Below, piece by piece: positions 27,622 through 36,929 of a DNA stretch of 64,000 bases; positions within the stretch are counted from its first letter, which is position 1, and each line of letters opens with the position of its first letter. The notes below the pieces were generated by a model. The model saw only the letters and a list, made by a program, of their open reading frames with translations, was not told the origin of the DNA and searched no databases. Both the position numbers and the translations under genes were made by a program. Origin of the DNA: Oscillospiraceae bacterium (GTDB taxonomy: Bacteria > Bacillota > Clostridia > Oscillospirales > Ruminococcaceae); the NCBI GenBank assembly GCA_009783205.1, contig WRHO01000001.1, positions 62,001 through 126,000 of the forward strand. The letters run 5' to 3'.

Positions 27622-29412
27622 CTATTCCTTCAAAACCGCCATAAACGCTTCGGGGGGGACTTCGACGCTTCCGAATTTACGCATACGTTTTTTTCCCTCT
27701 TTTTGCTTTTCGAGAAGCTTCTTTTTCCGCGTAATATCGCCGCCGTAACATTTTGCCAATACGTCCTTACGCACCGCCTTTACCGTTTCGCGCGCAATGA
27801 TTTTACCGCCTATTGCCGCCTGAACCGGTATTTCAAACATTTGCCGCGGTATATTCTCTTTTAGCTTTTCCGTAATTTTTCGCCCGCGAGGATATGCCTT
27901 TTCCTCATGCACAATAAACGAAAGCGCGTCTACGACCTCGCCGTTGAGCAATATATCGAGCTTTACCAATTTTGACGGCGCGAACCCTATTAACTCATAG
28001 TCATAGCTTGCATAGCCTTTTGTACGCGATTTGAGCGCGTCAAAAAAGTCGTATACTATTTCGTTGAGCGGAAGCTCGTAATGAATTTCCACCCTCTCGG
28101 TATCCAAAAACTTTGTGTCTTTATATTCGCCGCGCCTATCCTGACACAGCTCCATAATAGTGCCTATATATTCTGCGGGGCTGAACACATTGACCTTCAC
28201 CATAGGCTCAAACGCTTTATCAATATGCGACGGGTCGGGGTAGTTTGTGGGGTTGTCAATTGTTAACTCGGTTCCGTCGGTTTTGGTTATTTTGTAGACA
28301 ACCGACGGCGCAGTGGTAATCAAGTCGAGGTTATATTCCCGCTCAATTCGCTCTTGAATAATCTCCATATGAAGAAGCCCGAGGAATCCGCATCTGAATC
28401 CGAACCCTAACGCGATTGACGTTTCCGGCTCAAACGTAAGAGACGCGTCGTTAAGCTGAAGCTTATCTAAGGCGTCCCGCAAATCGGCGTATTTTGAACC
28501 GTCGGCGGGGTAAATCCCGCTGAACACCATGGGTTGAACATTGCGGTAGCCGGGCAAAGGCTCGTCTGCGGGGTTATCGACGGCGGTGATTGTATCGCCA
28601 ACCTTTACGTCGCTTATTGACTTTATTGAAGCGGCGATAAACCCGGTTTCTCCCGCCGAAAGCGACTCGGATTGATTCAAGCCGGTCGCGCCCATGTAGC
28701 CGAGTTCTGTAATCAGAAACTCGGCGTTATTTTGCATCATTCTGATTTTATCGCCGAGCTTAACCGTTCCGTCCTTAACCCGCACATATACTATTACGCC
28801 TTTATAAGCATCATAAAAGCTGTCGAATATAAGTGCTTTTAACGGGGCGGAGGAATCGCCGCCGGGCGGTGGGATTTTATTGACGATTTGTTCAAGAACC
28901 GATTCAATATTAATACCGTTCTTTGCGGATATAAGCGGCGCGCCGTCTGCCGGAATCCCTAACACGGACTCGATTTCCTCTTTGCACAAATCCGGTTGTG
29001 CCGAGGCGAGGTCGATTTTGTTTATTACCGGTACTATCTCCAAATCCTGTTCAAATGCCAAATAGGTGTTTGCGAGCGTCTGCGCTTCAATCCCCTGCGT
29101 CGCGTCAACAATAAGAAGCGCGCCTTCACAGGCGTTGAGCGAGCGACTTACCTCATAGGTAAAGTCAACGTGTCCCGGGGTGTCGATTAAATTAAAGACA
29201 TATTCGTTTCCGTCGTCGGCTTTGTAATTAAGCCGCACCGCTCGGGCTTTTATGGTGATTCCGCGTTCTCGCTCGATATCCATATCGTCTAAAAGCTGTT
29301 CCTCCATATCCCTTAAAGCGACCGTGCTTGTTTTCTCAAGAATGCGGTCGGCAAGCGTTGACTTGCCGTGGTCGATATGAGCGATAATGCAAAAGTTTCG
29401 TAGGTTGTTCAT
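27622..29412 (-). CDS. lepA: Elongation factor 4 (LepA)
   Basis: Ribosome-associated GTPase that promotes back-translocation or late initiation events. The 596 residues are full length: G1 [17 protein letters not shown]2 ERGITIKA, G3 DTPGHVDF, G4 NKID, and the LepA-specific C-terminal domain ending [19 protein letters not shown]. It is convergent with the ABC permease (16 bp gap) and divergent from the DUF3784 gene; its promoter is at 29447-29475. Confidence 0.97.
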   Translation of the reverse strand: MNNLRNFCIIAHIDHGKSTLADRILEKTSTVALRDMEEQLLDDMDIERERGITIKARAVRLNYKADDGNEYVFNLIDTPGHVDFTYEVSRSLNACEGALLIVDATQGIEAQTLANTYLAFEQDLEIVPVINKIDLASAQPDLCKEEIESVLGIPADGAPLISAKNGINIESVLEQIVNKIPPPGGDSSAPLKALIFDSFYDAYKGVIVYVRVKDGTVKLGDKIRMMQNNAEFLITELGYMGATGLNQSESLSAGETGFIAASIKSISDVKVGDTITAVDNPADEPLPGYRNVQPMVFSGIYPADGSKYADLRDALDKLQLNDASLTFEPETSIALGFGFRCGFLGLLHMEIIQERIEREYNLDLITTAPSVVYKITKTDGTELTIDNPTNYPDPSHIDKAFEPMVKVNVFSPAEYIGTIMELCQDRRGEYKDTKFLDTERVEIHYELPLNEIVYDFFDALKSRTKGYASYDYELIGFAPSKLVKLDILLNGEVVDALSFIVHEEKAYPRGRKITEKLKENIPRQMFEIPVQAAIGGKIIARETVKAVRKDVLAKCYGGDITRKKKLLEKQKEGKKRMRKFGSVEVPPEAFMAVLKE

Positions 29413-29446
29413 GTTTGTTGTTCCTTAATATTTGATTGATGTTTTT

Positions 29447-29475
29447 ATTTTACACTCATAACACAAATTTGTCAA
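29447..29475 (-). promoter_or_regulatory. lepA promoter
   Basis: TTGACA (29470-29475), 17 bp, TAAAAT (29447-29452) on the minus strand, about 35 bases before the lepA start. The -35 is one arm of TTGTCAAG-N5-CTTGACAA shared with the divergent promoter. Confidence 0.7.
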
Positions 29476-29482
29476 GAACCGC

Positions 29483-29511
29483 TTGACAAATCACCACAAA
29501 AAGTTTATAAT
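29483..29511 (+). promoter_or_regulatory. Promoter of the DUF3784 gene
   Basis: A perfect TTGACA (29483-29488), 17 bp, TATAAT (29506-29511). It diverges from the lepA promoter; the two -35 boxes form an 8-bp perfect inverted repeat with a 5-bp spacer, so both faces could be controlled by one site. Confidence 0.75.
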
Positions 29512-29544
29512 AATATTAACTAAACCGAAAGGCGGGTGATTATT

Positions 29545-29856
29545 ATGACGGGGATTATATCATGCGGAATTTTTGCCGTTTTATTAATAGCGTTGGCAAT
29601 ATATATGATGACCGGTCGCGGTTGGTTTTTATTAGCCAACTACAACATGATGTCTAAAGGCGAAAAAGAAAAATATGACCAAAAAGCGTTATGCAGATTT
29701 GTCGGTAAAATATTATTGGTTGTCGGAATACTGACATTCCCGCTCGGCATCGCTGAAATTATAGGCTGGTACTTTTGGTTGTACATTACTTTAACAATAG
29801 GACTCGGAATATTTTCCTGCTTTTACGTGAGTATAAAAAACAGATTCAAAAACTAA
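29545..29856 (+). CDS. DUF3784 small membrane protein
   Basis: A 103-residue protein from the ATG at 29545 (SD AAAGGCGG). Three hydrophobic segments (about 3-20, 51-70, 74-96) surround the family signature GRGWFLLANYNMMSKGEKEKYDQKALCRF. DUF3784 proteins are small inner-membrane proteins of Bacillota with no known function. It is monocistronic and convergent with argF. Confidence 0.85.
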   Translation: MTGIISCGIFAVLLIALAIYMMTGRGWFLLANYNMMSKGEKEKYDQKALCRFVGKILLVVGILTFPLGIAEIIGWYFWLYITLTIGLGIFSCFYVSIKNRFKN

Positions 29857-29871
29857 CAACTGTCAACTGTC
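29857..29871 (-). repeat. Heptamer repeat at the argF 3' end
   Basis: Two CAACTGT units; on the coding strand the repeat supplies the TGA stop of argF (C-terminus ends in DDS). Confidence 0.7.
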
Positions 29872-30774
29872 GTCGCCCATTAATTTAACCATAACGGCTT
29901 TTTGCGCGTGTAGTCTGTTTTCCGCTTCGTCAAATATTTCGTTAGCGTGTTCCTCCATAACGGCGGCGGTAATCTCCTCCTCGCGTTTTGCGGGGAGACA
30001 GTGCAGAACTATTACATCGGATTTACAGTGTTTCAACAAATCGTGGCTGACCTGATAGCCTTTAAAAGCGGCTCTCCTTTGCGCGACCTCGCTTTCCATG
30101 CCCATTGACGCCCATACGTCTGTGTAAACAACATCTGCATCTTGAGCCGCATTAACGGGGTCGGACACAAGCTCGAAATTGTTATAATCCTTAGCGAAAT
30201 CCAACACCGACTGCGGGGGGTGGTATCCATCGGGACAGGCTAAGGAAATGCTCATACCGACCTTGAGACAGCCTACCGTGAGCGAATTAGCCATATTGTT
30301 TCCGTCGCCGACATAACAGAGTTTTAAACCTTCGAGCTTGTTTTTATATTCGCGAACGGTCATCAAATCGGCTAACACCTGACACGGATGAGAAAAATCG
30401 GTTAGCCCGTTAATAACGGGAATTTCGCCAAACTCTGCTAATTTTTCGACATCGTCTTGTTTAAAGGTACGAATCATAATTCCGTCTAAATACCGCGACA
30501 ATACCCGCGCCGTATCTTGAATCGGCTCGCCTCTGCCCATTTGCAACTCCTGTGACGAAAGGAATAAACCCTGTCCGCCGAGCTGATATATACCCGCCTC
30601 AAAAGAAACCCTTGTCCTCGTTGATGATTTTTCAAAAATCATTCCGAGGGTTTTTCCTTTAAGAAGGTTATGAGGGATTGCGTGTTTTTTCTCGTATTTA
30701 AGCCGGTCTGCCAAATCGAGTATTTCTGTAATCTCCGTTTTGCTCAAATCGAGCATTTTTAATAGGTGTTTCAT
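29863..30774 (-). CDS. argF: Ornithine carbamoyltransferase
   Basis: Makes citrulline from ornithine and carbamoyl phosphate. The 303 residues carry the carbamoyl-phosphate site SSTRTRVSFEAG (about 50-61), HPCQVLADLMT, and the ornithine site VLHCLPAKREEEIT. It is the last gene of the arginine operon, with its start overlapping the argD stop by 4 bases. The final codons GAC AGT TGA come from a heptamer repeat. Confidence 0.97.
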   Translation of the reverse strand: MKHLLKMLDLSKTEITEILDLADRLKYEKKHAIPHNLLKGKTLGMIFEKSSTRTRVSFEAGIYQLGGQGLFLSSQELQMGRGEPIQDTARVLSRYLDGIMIRTFKQDDVEKLAEFGEIPVINGLTDFSHPCQVLADLMTVREYKNKLEGLKLCYVGDGNNMANSLTVGCLKVGMSISLACPDGYHPPQSVLDFAKDYNNFELVSDPVNAAQDADVVYTDVWASMGMESEVAQRRAAFKGYQVSHDLLKHCKSDVIVLHCLPAKREEEITAAVMEEHANEIFDEAENRLHAQKAVMVKLMGDDS

Positions 30775-31922
30775 TGTGTTTTATCCTCCAATATTTCGAT
30801 TAATATATCTAAGCCTTTATCAAGGCTTTCATAATCTATACTCAAGGGCGGGAGCAACCGCACTTTTTCTTTAGCGGTAAGTATGAGTAAGCCTTTTTCC
30901 AACGCCGCAACCGCGACATCTGCCGCCTTATTTGTTTTAAGCGATATTCCGAGCATAAGCCCCATTCCGCTTATTGAAGCCACCTCGCCTACATTGGCGA
31001 GCCGCTCTCTGATATAATCGCCTTTTTTAGCAACCTCGGACAAAAATTCGGGATTTGCCGCTTTGTCGAGAACGACGCTCCCCCCCGCCGTAACAACGGG
31101 GTTCCCGCCAAATGTCGAACCGTGCGTCCCCCCGGTAAGTACACCCGCGCATTTCTCGTTGGCAAGACACACCCCCGCCGGTAATCCGCCGAAAAGCCCC
31201 TTCGCCATTGTGGTTATATCCGCCCTATATCCGAAATATTCTCCCGCGAGGAATTTGCCCGTCCTTCCCGCGCCCGTCTGAACCTCATCGGCTATAACCA
31301 AAACGTCTTTCTCGGCACAAAGCATATATACCATATTTAAAAAGCTCTGTTCCAAAGGAATGACCCCGCCCTCTCCTTGAACGTATTCGAGCATTACCGC
31401 ACATACGTCGCCGCTGAGCTTTTCTGCAAAATCAACCGCGTCGTTCGCATGGACATGAACGAACCCTTTCACAAACGGGAAAAAGTAATCATGCAAATCC
31501 TCTTGTCCCGTTGCGGAAAGCGTCGCGAGCGTTCGCCCGTGAAACGAATTAACGAGCGTGATTATTTTGTTCCTTTCGGCGTCCTTTCCGTATTTGTCAT
31601 AGCTGTACTTCCGCGCCAATTTTATGGCGCACTCATTTGCTTCCGCTCCCGAGTTGCCGAAAAATACATTAGTGTACCCGGTAATGTTACAGAGCTTTTC
31701 TGCAAAATCTGCGGATGGCTTGTTGTAATAGAGATTAGAGGTGTGTTGAAGGGTGTTGACCTGTTTACAAACGGCTTCGCACCATTCGGAATCACAATAC
31801 CCTAAAGAATTAACACCTATCCCCGACCCAAAATCAATTATTCCGTTCCCGCTTTCAATCTCAAAGGGGAACCGTTTATAAGACGACATTATATATTTAT
31901 TTGTCTTTTCTGTAGTATTCAT
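30771..31922 (-). CDS. argD: Acetylornithine aminotransferase
   Basis: PLP enzyme converting N-acetylglutamate semialdehyde to N-acetylornithine. The 383 residues include GNSGAEANECAIKLAR, VIADEVQTGAGRTGKF and the PLP lysine in TMAKGLFGG. The ATG at 31922 (MNTTEKTNKYIM) matches the family N-terminus better than the in-frame ATG at 31946. The bases between, GAAAGGTATGGTGATTATAA, resemble the tail of the hairpin leader element, with the same long spacing from AAAGG to the start. Confidence 0.93.
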   Translation of the reverse strand: MNTTEKTNKYIMSSYKRFPFEIESGNGIIDFGSGIGVNSLGYCDSEWCEAVCKQVNTLQHTSNLYYNKPSADFAEKLCNITGYTNVFFGNSGAEANECAIKLARKYSYDKYGKDAERNKIITLVNSFHGRTLATLSATGQEDLHDYFFPFVKGFVHVHANDAVDFAEKLSGDVCAVMLEYVQGEGGVIPLEQSFLNMVYMLCAEKDVLVIADEVQTGAGRTGKFLAGEYFGYRADITTMAKGLFGGLPAGVCLANEKCAGVLTGGTHGSTFGGNPVVTAGGSVVLDKAANPEFLSEVAKKGDYIRERLANVGEVASISGMGLMLGISLKTNKAADVAVAALEKGLLILTAKEKVRLLPPLSIDYESLDKGLDILIEILEDKTQ

Positions 31923-31959
31923 GGTTATAATCACCATACCTTTCATTTTTTATAAAACC

Positions 31960-31980
31960 GTCAACTGTCAACTGTCAATT
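31960..31980 (-). repeat. Heptamer repeat at the argB 3' end
   Basis: TCAACTG units overlap the argB stop; argB ends in MIIDS with the TGA formed by the repeat. Confidence 0.7.
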
Positions 31981-32894
31981 ATCATACTTCCCGCGCCTTT
32001 ATCGGTAAGAAGCTCGAGTAAAATCGAATGTGGGATTCTTCCGTCAATAATATTAGCTTTATCGACGCCGCTTTGAACCGCGTTAACGCAACATTCGGTT
32101 TTAGGAATCATTCCGCCGCTTATTATTCCCTTTTCTTTATACGCCGCGACTTCGTTTATGGTGAGAGTGTGAATGAGGGTTTCCTCGTCATTTTTATCTT
32201 CTAATATACCGGCGACATCTGTGATAAGAATAAGGTTGTGCGCGCCTACCGCGGCGGCAATTTTTGAGGCGGCGATATCGGCGTTAATGTTATAAACATT
32301 TTCGTTTTCGTCGCCCGCATACGGCGCGATTACCGGAATGTAATTTTTATCAATAAGGTCGTTGATTACTTCGGTATTTACCTTTGTTATTTCGCCGACA
32401 TAGCCTAATTTTTTGTTTAATTGTTCGGCGACGAGCAAACTGCTGTCTAATCCGCAAAGCCCGACCGCGTGTCCCATATGCTCGCCCATGAAATCGCCGA
32501 TATACGCCCCTCTGTGTTCCTTCATAAGCGTCGCGACGAGCTCCTTGTTTATCTTCCCGAGTACCATTTGTACAATATCCATTGTTTCCTTATCGGTATA
32601 ACGTAATCCGTCGATAAACTGCGGTTGTTTCCCTATTTTTTCGAGCATTGCGTTTATTTCGGGGCCGCCGCCGTGTACCAATACGATTTTTATTCCGCAA
32701 AGCGACATCAAAACAATATCCGACATTATTTCCTCTTTGCGCTTATTGTCGATTAACGCCGCCCCGCCATATTTTATAACGACAATCTTTCCGCGATATT
32801 TGCGTATATACGGTAAAGCCTCGATTAAAACATTGACTCGGGTGGTATTGTTTACCTGTTTACTGCGGTTTTGCGGTATACTTACTTTTTTCAT
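31968..32894 (-). CDS. argB: Acetylglutamate kinase
   Basis: Phosphorylates N-acetylglutamate. The ATG at 32894 (SD AAAGGGAG) gives 308 residues; the longer frame from 32957 adds a non-homologous arginine-rich extension and is rejected. The amino-acid-kinase motifs are VVIKYGGAA, VLVHGGGPEIN, and LILITDVAGIL near the ATP site. The N-terminus keeps an extra about 15 residues (MKKVSIPQNRSKQ) before VLIEALPYIRKY; N-terminal extensions are typical of arginine-inhibited hexameric forms, but this one is short. Confidence 0.95.
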   Translation of the reverse strand: MKKVSIPQNRSKQVNNTTRVNVLIEALPYIRKYRGKIVVIKYGGAALIDNKRKEEIMSDIVLMSLCGIKIVLVHGGGPEINAMLEKIGKQPQFIDGLRYTDKETMDIVQMVLGKINKELVATLMKEHRGAYIGDFMGEHMGHAVGLCGLDSSLLVAEQLNKKLGYVGEITKVNTEVINDLIDKNYIPVIAPYAGDENENVYNINADIAASKIAAAVGAHNLILITDVAGILEDKNDEETLIHTLTINEVAAYKEKGIISGGMIPKTECCVNAVQSGVDKANIIDGRIPHSILLELLTDKGAGSMIIDS

Positions 32895-32953
32895 ATTCTC
32901 CCTTTCGTCAAGCTGCCTGCCGTCGAGCAAAGCCCGCCGCGCCGCAGCTCTTG

Positions 32954-34183
32954 TCAACTCCTGTAATCTGCGTTAATTCTGACATATTCTTGAGTCAAGT
33001 CACAACCAAAGGCGCGCGCGGCGACATTTGCGGAATGATGAAGGTCAATGGATATTTCTACCTCATTCTCCGAGAGAATCGCGGTTGCCTCCTCCTCCGA
33101 AAAAAGCACGCCCGTTCCGTTTTTGCATACGGTAACCCTTCCTTTAGATGAACCCAATGTAACCTCAACCTCGTTTATATCGAACTCGCCTTCTGCGTAG
33201 CCTATTGCACAGAGAATCCTTCCCCAATTGGCGTCCGCCGCGCCGATAGCCGCTTTAACGAGACTACTCGATATGACCGACTTTGCGATTGAATTTGCCG
33301 ATAAATCGTCGGGTGCATTCCAAATATAACACTCAATAAGCTTTGTCGCGCCCTCGCCGTCCCTCGCCATCTCCCGCGCCATATAAGTCATTACCTCGTG
33401 CAACGCGGCTACAAACCCCTTAAAATCCTCCGATTCGACGGAAACAATTTCGGAATTATCAGAAAGCCCCGACGACATGATACAAACCATATCGTTAGTC
33501 GATGTATCGCCGTCAACGCTTATCGAATTAAAGGTCAGTTCATTAAGGCGGCATAACGCCCTTTCAAGAAGATAATGGCTTATATTAACATCGGTCGTTA
33601 TAAAAGCCAACATCGTCGCCATGTTTGGGTGTATCATACCCGAGCCTTTTGCCATCGCGCCTATTGTACATTTTTTTCCGTCGAGTTCAAACTCCGCCGC
33701 GTATTGCTTGGGAAATGTATCGGTGGTCATAATAGCTTCAACCGCGTTATTGCCGCTTTGTTCGTTCGCTCCCAATTGTTTTGATAAAACGGGGATTGAT
33801 TTTTCAAACGGCTCTGCGGACAATTCCTGTCCTATTACCCCCGTTGACGCAACAATCACGTCTTCTTTGTTTATACCGAGAGCTTCTGCGGTAATTTCGC
33901 ACATTTTCTCGGCTATTTCGAGTCCGTTACCGGTACAGGCATTAGCGTTTCCCGAATTGACTATTATCGCTTGAGCCGTGTCGTCCGAGAGGTGATTCTT
34001 GCTGACAAGTATCGGCGCGGCTTTTACTTTGTTTGTCGTAAAAAGTGCCGCCGCCCTACATTTTTTCTCACAATAAATCATAGCCAAATCTTTTTGTGAG
34101 TTGTCTTTTTTTATTCCCGCGTGAAGTCCGCCCGCGGTGAACCCTTTTGCGGCACAAATGCCGCCGTTTATCATTTTAATCAT
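32954..34183 (-). CDS. argJ: Bifunctional glutamate N-acetyltransferase / ornithine acetyltransferase
   Basis: Recycles the acetyl group between acetylornithine and glutamate. The 409 residues contain the self-cleavage site in MAKGSGMIHPNMATMLAF, where the Thr in NMATML becomes the catalytic N-terminus of the beta chain, and DTFPKQYA upstream. With argJ present the pathway is the cyclic type. Start ATG 34183 (SD AAGGA); it follows argC by 11 bp. Confidence 0.96.
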   Translation of the reverse strand: MIKMINGGICAAKGFTAGGLHAGIKKDNSQKDLAMIYCEKKCRAAALFTTNKVKAAPILVSKNHLSDDTAQAIIVNSGNANACTGNGLEIAEKMCEITAEALGINKEDVIVASTGVIGQELSAEPFEKSIPVLSKQLGANEQSGNNAVEAIMTTDTFPKQYAAEFELDGKKCTIGAMAKGSGMIHPNMATMLAFITTDVNISHYLLERALCRLNELTFNSISVDGDTSTNDMVCIMSSGLSDNSEIVSVESEDFKGFVAALHEVMTYMAREMARDGEGATKLIECYIWNAPDDLSANSIAKSVISSSLVKAAIGAADANWGRILCAIGYAEGEFDINEVEVTLGSSKGRVTVCKNGTGVLFSEEEATAILSENEVEISIDLHHSANVAARAFGCDLTQEYVRINADYRS

Positions 34184-34194
34184 AGTCGTTTCCT

Positions 34195-35109
34195 TTATTT
34201 ATTGCTCATTATTTCATAGCATTGTACCGCCGCGCCGGACGCACCCTTTCCGAGATTATCAAATCTCGCGGTTAATAATATGCGCTCGTCATTGCCGAAA
34301 ACATACAACTCCATATCGTCGGTATCCGCGAGGGTATTTGCCGCCAAAAATGTTATATTGTCTCCGTCAATGTATCTGACCCGCCCTTTTGTATATCGTC
34401 GTTTATAAAGCGATTTTATCTCGTCAACTGAGATTTTGCTTTTTAGCGAACGCGGTTGGAGCGGGACGGAAAGGAGCAACCCGCTGTAATAATCGTCGAT
34501 AATAGGGTTGAACATCGGTTGATGCTTTAACCCGCAAATCTTTTGCATCTCCGGCTGATGCTTATGGCTTTGCGTCAACGCGTACAATCTCGCGCTCCCT
34601 AATTCGGGGTTTCTCTCCGGGCTTTCGTACTCGCTTATAAATGCTTTTCCCGCCCCGCTGTAGCCCGATATGCCGAAACAGCTTATTGCCTCGTCCGCAT
34701 TGAGAAAACCTTCCAACACAAGCGGGTAAATCAACGCTATAAAGCCGCTTGCGTAGCACCCGGGAACCGCAACTCGTTTTGAATCGCGTATTCGCTCTTC
34801 ATGCTCCGACGATAATTCGGGAAAGCCGTAAGCCCAATTTTTATTTGTCCGGTGTGCGGTAGAGGCGTCAATTACCTTTACCGACGGGTTGTCGATTAAC
34901 GCTACCGCCTCTCGCGCCGCGTCGTCCGGTAAGCATAAGAAAACATAATCCGCCGCGTTGAGCATTTTTGCTCTCGCGGAGGCGTCTTTCCGCAATTCGG
35001 GTGCTATTTTAAGCAATTCGATGTCGGTCTTTTTTTCGAGCCGCTCGTGTATTTTTAATCCGGTGGTTCCCGCTTCGCCGTCAATAAAGAGTCTTGTCTT
35101 ATTCTTCAT
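34195..35109 (-). CDS. argC: N-acetyl-gamma-glutamyl-phosphate reductase (short type)
   Basis: NADPH-dependent reductase of arginine synthesis. At 304 residues it belongs to the shorter ArgC class (about 310 residues rather than 345). The N-terminus FIDGEAGTTGLKIHERL is the dinucleotide-binding start of that class, and the catalytic Cys is in VAVPGCYASGFIALIYPL (split motif, about residue 115). HKHQPEM and the C-terminal domain follow. Its start overlaps the argH end by 11 bases. Confidence 0.94.
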   Translation of the reverse strand: MKNKTRLFIDGEAGTTGLKIHERLEKKTDIELLKIAPELRKDASARAKMLNAADYVFLCLPDDAAREAVALIDNPSVKVIDASTAHRTNKNWAYGFPELSSEHEERIRDSKRVAVPGCYASGFIALIYPLVLEGFLNADEAISCFGISGYSGAGKAFISEYESPERNPELGSARLYALTQSHKHQPEMQKICGLKHQPMFNPIIDDYYSGLLLSVPLQPRSLKSKISVDEIKSLYKRRYTKGRVRYIDGDNITFLAANTLADTDDMELYVFGNDERILLTARFDNLGKGASGAAVQCYEIMSNK

Positions 35110-36409
35110 TATTAAAGTTACCCCTTCTTCCTATACACTTTTCTAATTTAATTTCGTCGTATATGTCGTCGTCAAATTCGGCGCAAAATTCTTTGTATTT
35201 TTCGATAGGGAGGTTTTCTAAAACATAACCCTCTTTTGATTTTATACAAAACTTGATTATTCTCTTAACAATATTGTAGGCGTCGCGGAAGGCTATGCCC
35301 TTATTAACGAGATAATCGGCGCAATCGGTCGCGTTGAGAAAGCCCTTAGACGCCGCCTCGCGCATATTATCCGATTTGACCTTTATTGACGCGACCATGC
35401 GTACAAACACACAAAGACAGGTTATTACAATATCAACCGAGTTCATTACCGATACCTTCGTTTCCTGCATATCCTTATTGTATGCGAGCGGGAGAGCCTT
35501 CATAATTACGAGAAGAGTTTGTAATTCGCCAAACATTCTCGCCGACCTTCCGCGAATTAATTCCGCAATATCGGGGTTTCTTTTTTGCGGCATAATACTC
35601 GAGCCGGTTATAAACTCGTCGCCCAATTCAATAAAATCAAACTCCGACGAACACCAAAGGATTATTTCCTCGGAAAAGCGGGAAAGGTGCATCATAATAA
35701 TCGAGAACGCGCTCACCGCGTCTATACAAAAATCGCGGTCGGAAACATCGTCAATTGTACTTTCTCTGTCTTCGTCATATTTAAAGCCCAATACCTCTGC
35801 CGTCATTTTTCGGTCAATAGGAAAGGTCGTTCCCGCCAATGCACACGCGCCGAGCGGACAATCCTTCATGGTTAAAGAATCCGCAAAACAAAGTCTTTCC
35901 ATATCCCTCGAAAACATTCTCGAATAAGCTATTATGTGTTCGGCGAACATCACCGGCTGCGCCCTTTGAAGATGAGTATACCCCGGCATTATAGTTTTTA
36001 TATTGCGCCTTGCGAGCTTAGAAAGCTGTTGACATAATTCTGTTAATAATTTATGAACACTATGCAGCTTCGTGTGCAAATAAATCCGCAAATCCGTAGC
36101 AACCTGGTCATTTCGAGAACGCGCGGTATGAAGCTTTTTTCCCGGCTCTCCGATTCTTCGGGTAAGCTCCGCCTCAATAAACATATGAATATCCTCCGCG
36201 CTTTTGTCGAGCTTTAATTTGCCGCTTTCTATATCCGCGTAAATATCCTCGAGACCTTTTGTTATAGCCGTATAATCGGCTTCAGAAATAATGCCGCACT
36301 CGGCTAACATAGCCGTATGCGCGCTATTGACTAAAATATCCGCCTCGTACATTTTCCAATCGGTCTGAATTGAAGAATTAAAATCGTGAACCATATCCTT
36401 TGTTTCCAT
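35099..36409 (-). CDS. argH: Argininosuccinate lyase, shortened N-terminus
   Basis: Cleaves argininosuccinate to arginine and fumarate. The 436 residues carry TARSRNDQVATDLRIY, the signature GSSIMPQKRNPD and TTFPIDR. The protein starts METKDMVHDFNSSI, whereas family members usually begin with KLWGGRF or KLWAGRF about ten residues earlier. That segment is missing, and the DNA there is instead the hairpin leader (36412-36444), which supplies the Shine-Dalgarno. No in-frame upstream start restores it. Activity is likely but the N-terminus is atypical. Confidence 0.93.
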   Translation of the reverse strand: METKDMVHDFNSSIQTDWKMYEADILVNSAHTAMLAECGIISEADYTAITKGLEDIYADIESGKLKLDKSAEDIHMFIEAELTRRIGEPGKKLHTARSRNDQVATDLRIYLHTKLHSVHKLLTELCQQLSKLARRNIKTIMPGYTHLQRAQPVMFAEHIIAYSRMFSRDMERLCFADSLTMKDCPLGACALAGTTFPIDRKMTAEVLGFKYDEDRESTIDDVSDRDFCIDAVSAFSIIMMHLSRFSEEIILWCSSEFDFIELGDEFITGSSIMPQKRNPDIAELIRGRSARMFGELQTLLVIMKALPLAYNKDMQETKVSVMNSVDIVITCLCVFVRMVASIKVKSDNMREAASKGFLNATDCADYLVNKGIAFRDAYNIVKRIIKFCIKSKEGYVLENLPIEKYKEFCAEFDDDIYDEIKLEKCIGRRGNFNNEE

Positions 36410-36411
36410 TT

Positions 36412-36444
36412 ATGACCATACCTTTCCGAGCCGCAAAAACTCTA
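36412..36444 (-). promoter_or_regulatory. Hairpin + Shine-Dalgarno leader element, copy C (argH)
   Basis: On the minus strand: TAGAGTTTTTGCGGCTC (stem GAG/CTC), GGAAAGG, TATGGTCAT, then the argH ATG two bases on. It abuts the point where the usual ArgH N-terminal codons are missing. Confidence 0.7.
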
Positions 36445-36500
36445 CGAAATCAGTCAAGCTCTCGAGCGAAATGAATCCGCTCGTAAGCTCTCTTTCAACC

Positions 36501-36929
36501 TCATACCTCCCGTCCGCGAGTAACGGCAATATCGCTTATACCGAACCCGATTTTGTCCCAAAATGCGTTCCCGCCGTCATTGTCGTTTAAAACAAAAGCC
36601 TTTACCGTTGTTAAGCCTTCTCGTCGCAACGCCTCCACAGAGCTGTTCACTAATTTTCTTCCTATATTCCTTTTACGCAATTCCTCGGTAACGGTAAGAC
36701 GGTATATTAATCCCGTTCTTCCGTCGTGTCCGCAAAGAACGACCCCTTTAAGCTCGCCGTTTTCTTCCGCCGCAAAGCTCAAGCCTTTATTCCTTTTAAG
36801 AAATTTCTCTATATTTTCTTTTGAATCGAGCGCGGTGCATTTGTCACAGTTACAGACGCCTTGCGTATTTTTCCATAACGATATTGCCGCTTCATAATCG
36901 TTAATTGTTAATTCCCGTATATTAATCAT
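36501..36929 (-). CDS. GNAT-family N-acetyltransferase inside the arginine operon
   Basis: A 142-residue GNAT-fold enzyme: strand start [18 protein letters not shown], acetyl-CoA loop [18 protein letters not shown] (Q/RxxGxG/A-like, R-K-R-N-I-G), and the terminal [13 protein letters not shown]. It overlaps the end of argG by 8 bases and precedes argH, so it is co-transcribed. An N-acetylglutamate synthase role is possible by position but not shown, since argJ already provides acetylation. The segment [17 protein letters not shown] has three clustered Cys where relatives have a Gly/Ser/Asp loop. Confidence 0.82.
   Translation of the reverse strand: MINIRELTINDYEAAISLWKNTQGVCNCDKCTALDSKENIEKFLKRNKGLSFAAEENGELKGVVLCGHDGRTGLIYRLTVTEELRKRNIGRKLVNSSVEALRREGLTTVKAFVLNDNDGGNAFWDKIGFGISDIAVTRGREV

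Noticed and set aside
32895-32957. N-terminal extension of ArgB from 32957
   Set aside because: A good AAAGGGAG precedes the ATG at 32894, and the extension is arginine-rich without family similarity and overlaps the argJ end.
35334-35927. 197-residue plus-strand frame opposite argH
   Set aside because: Shadow of argH with no ribosome-binding site or recognisable domain.
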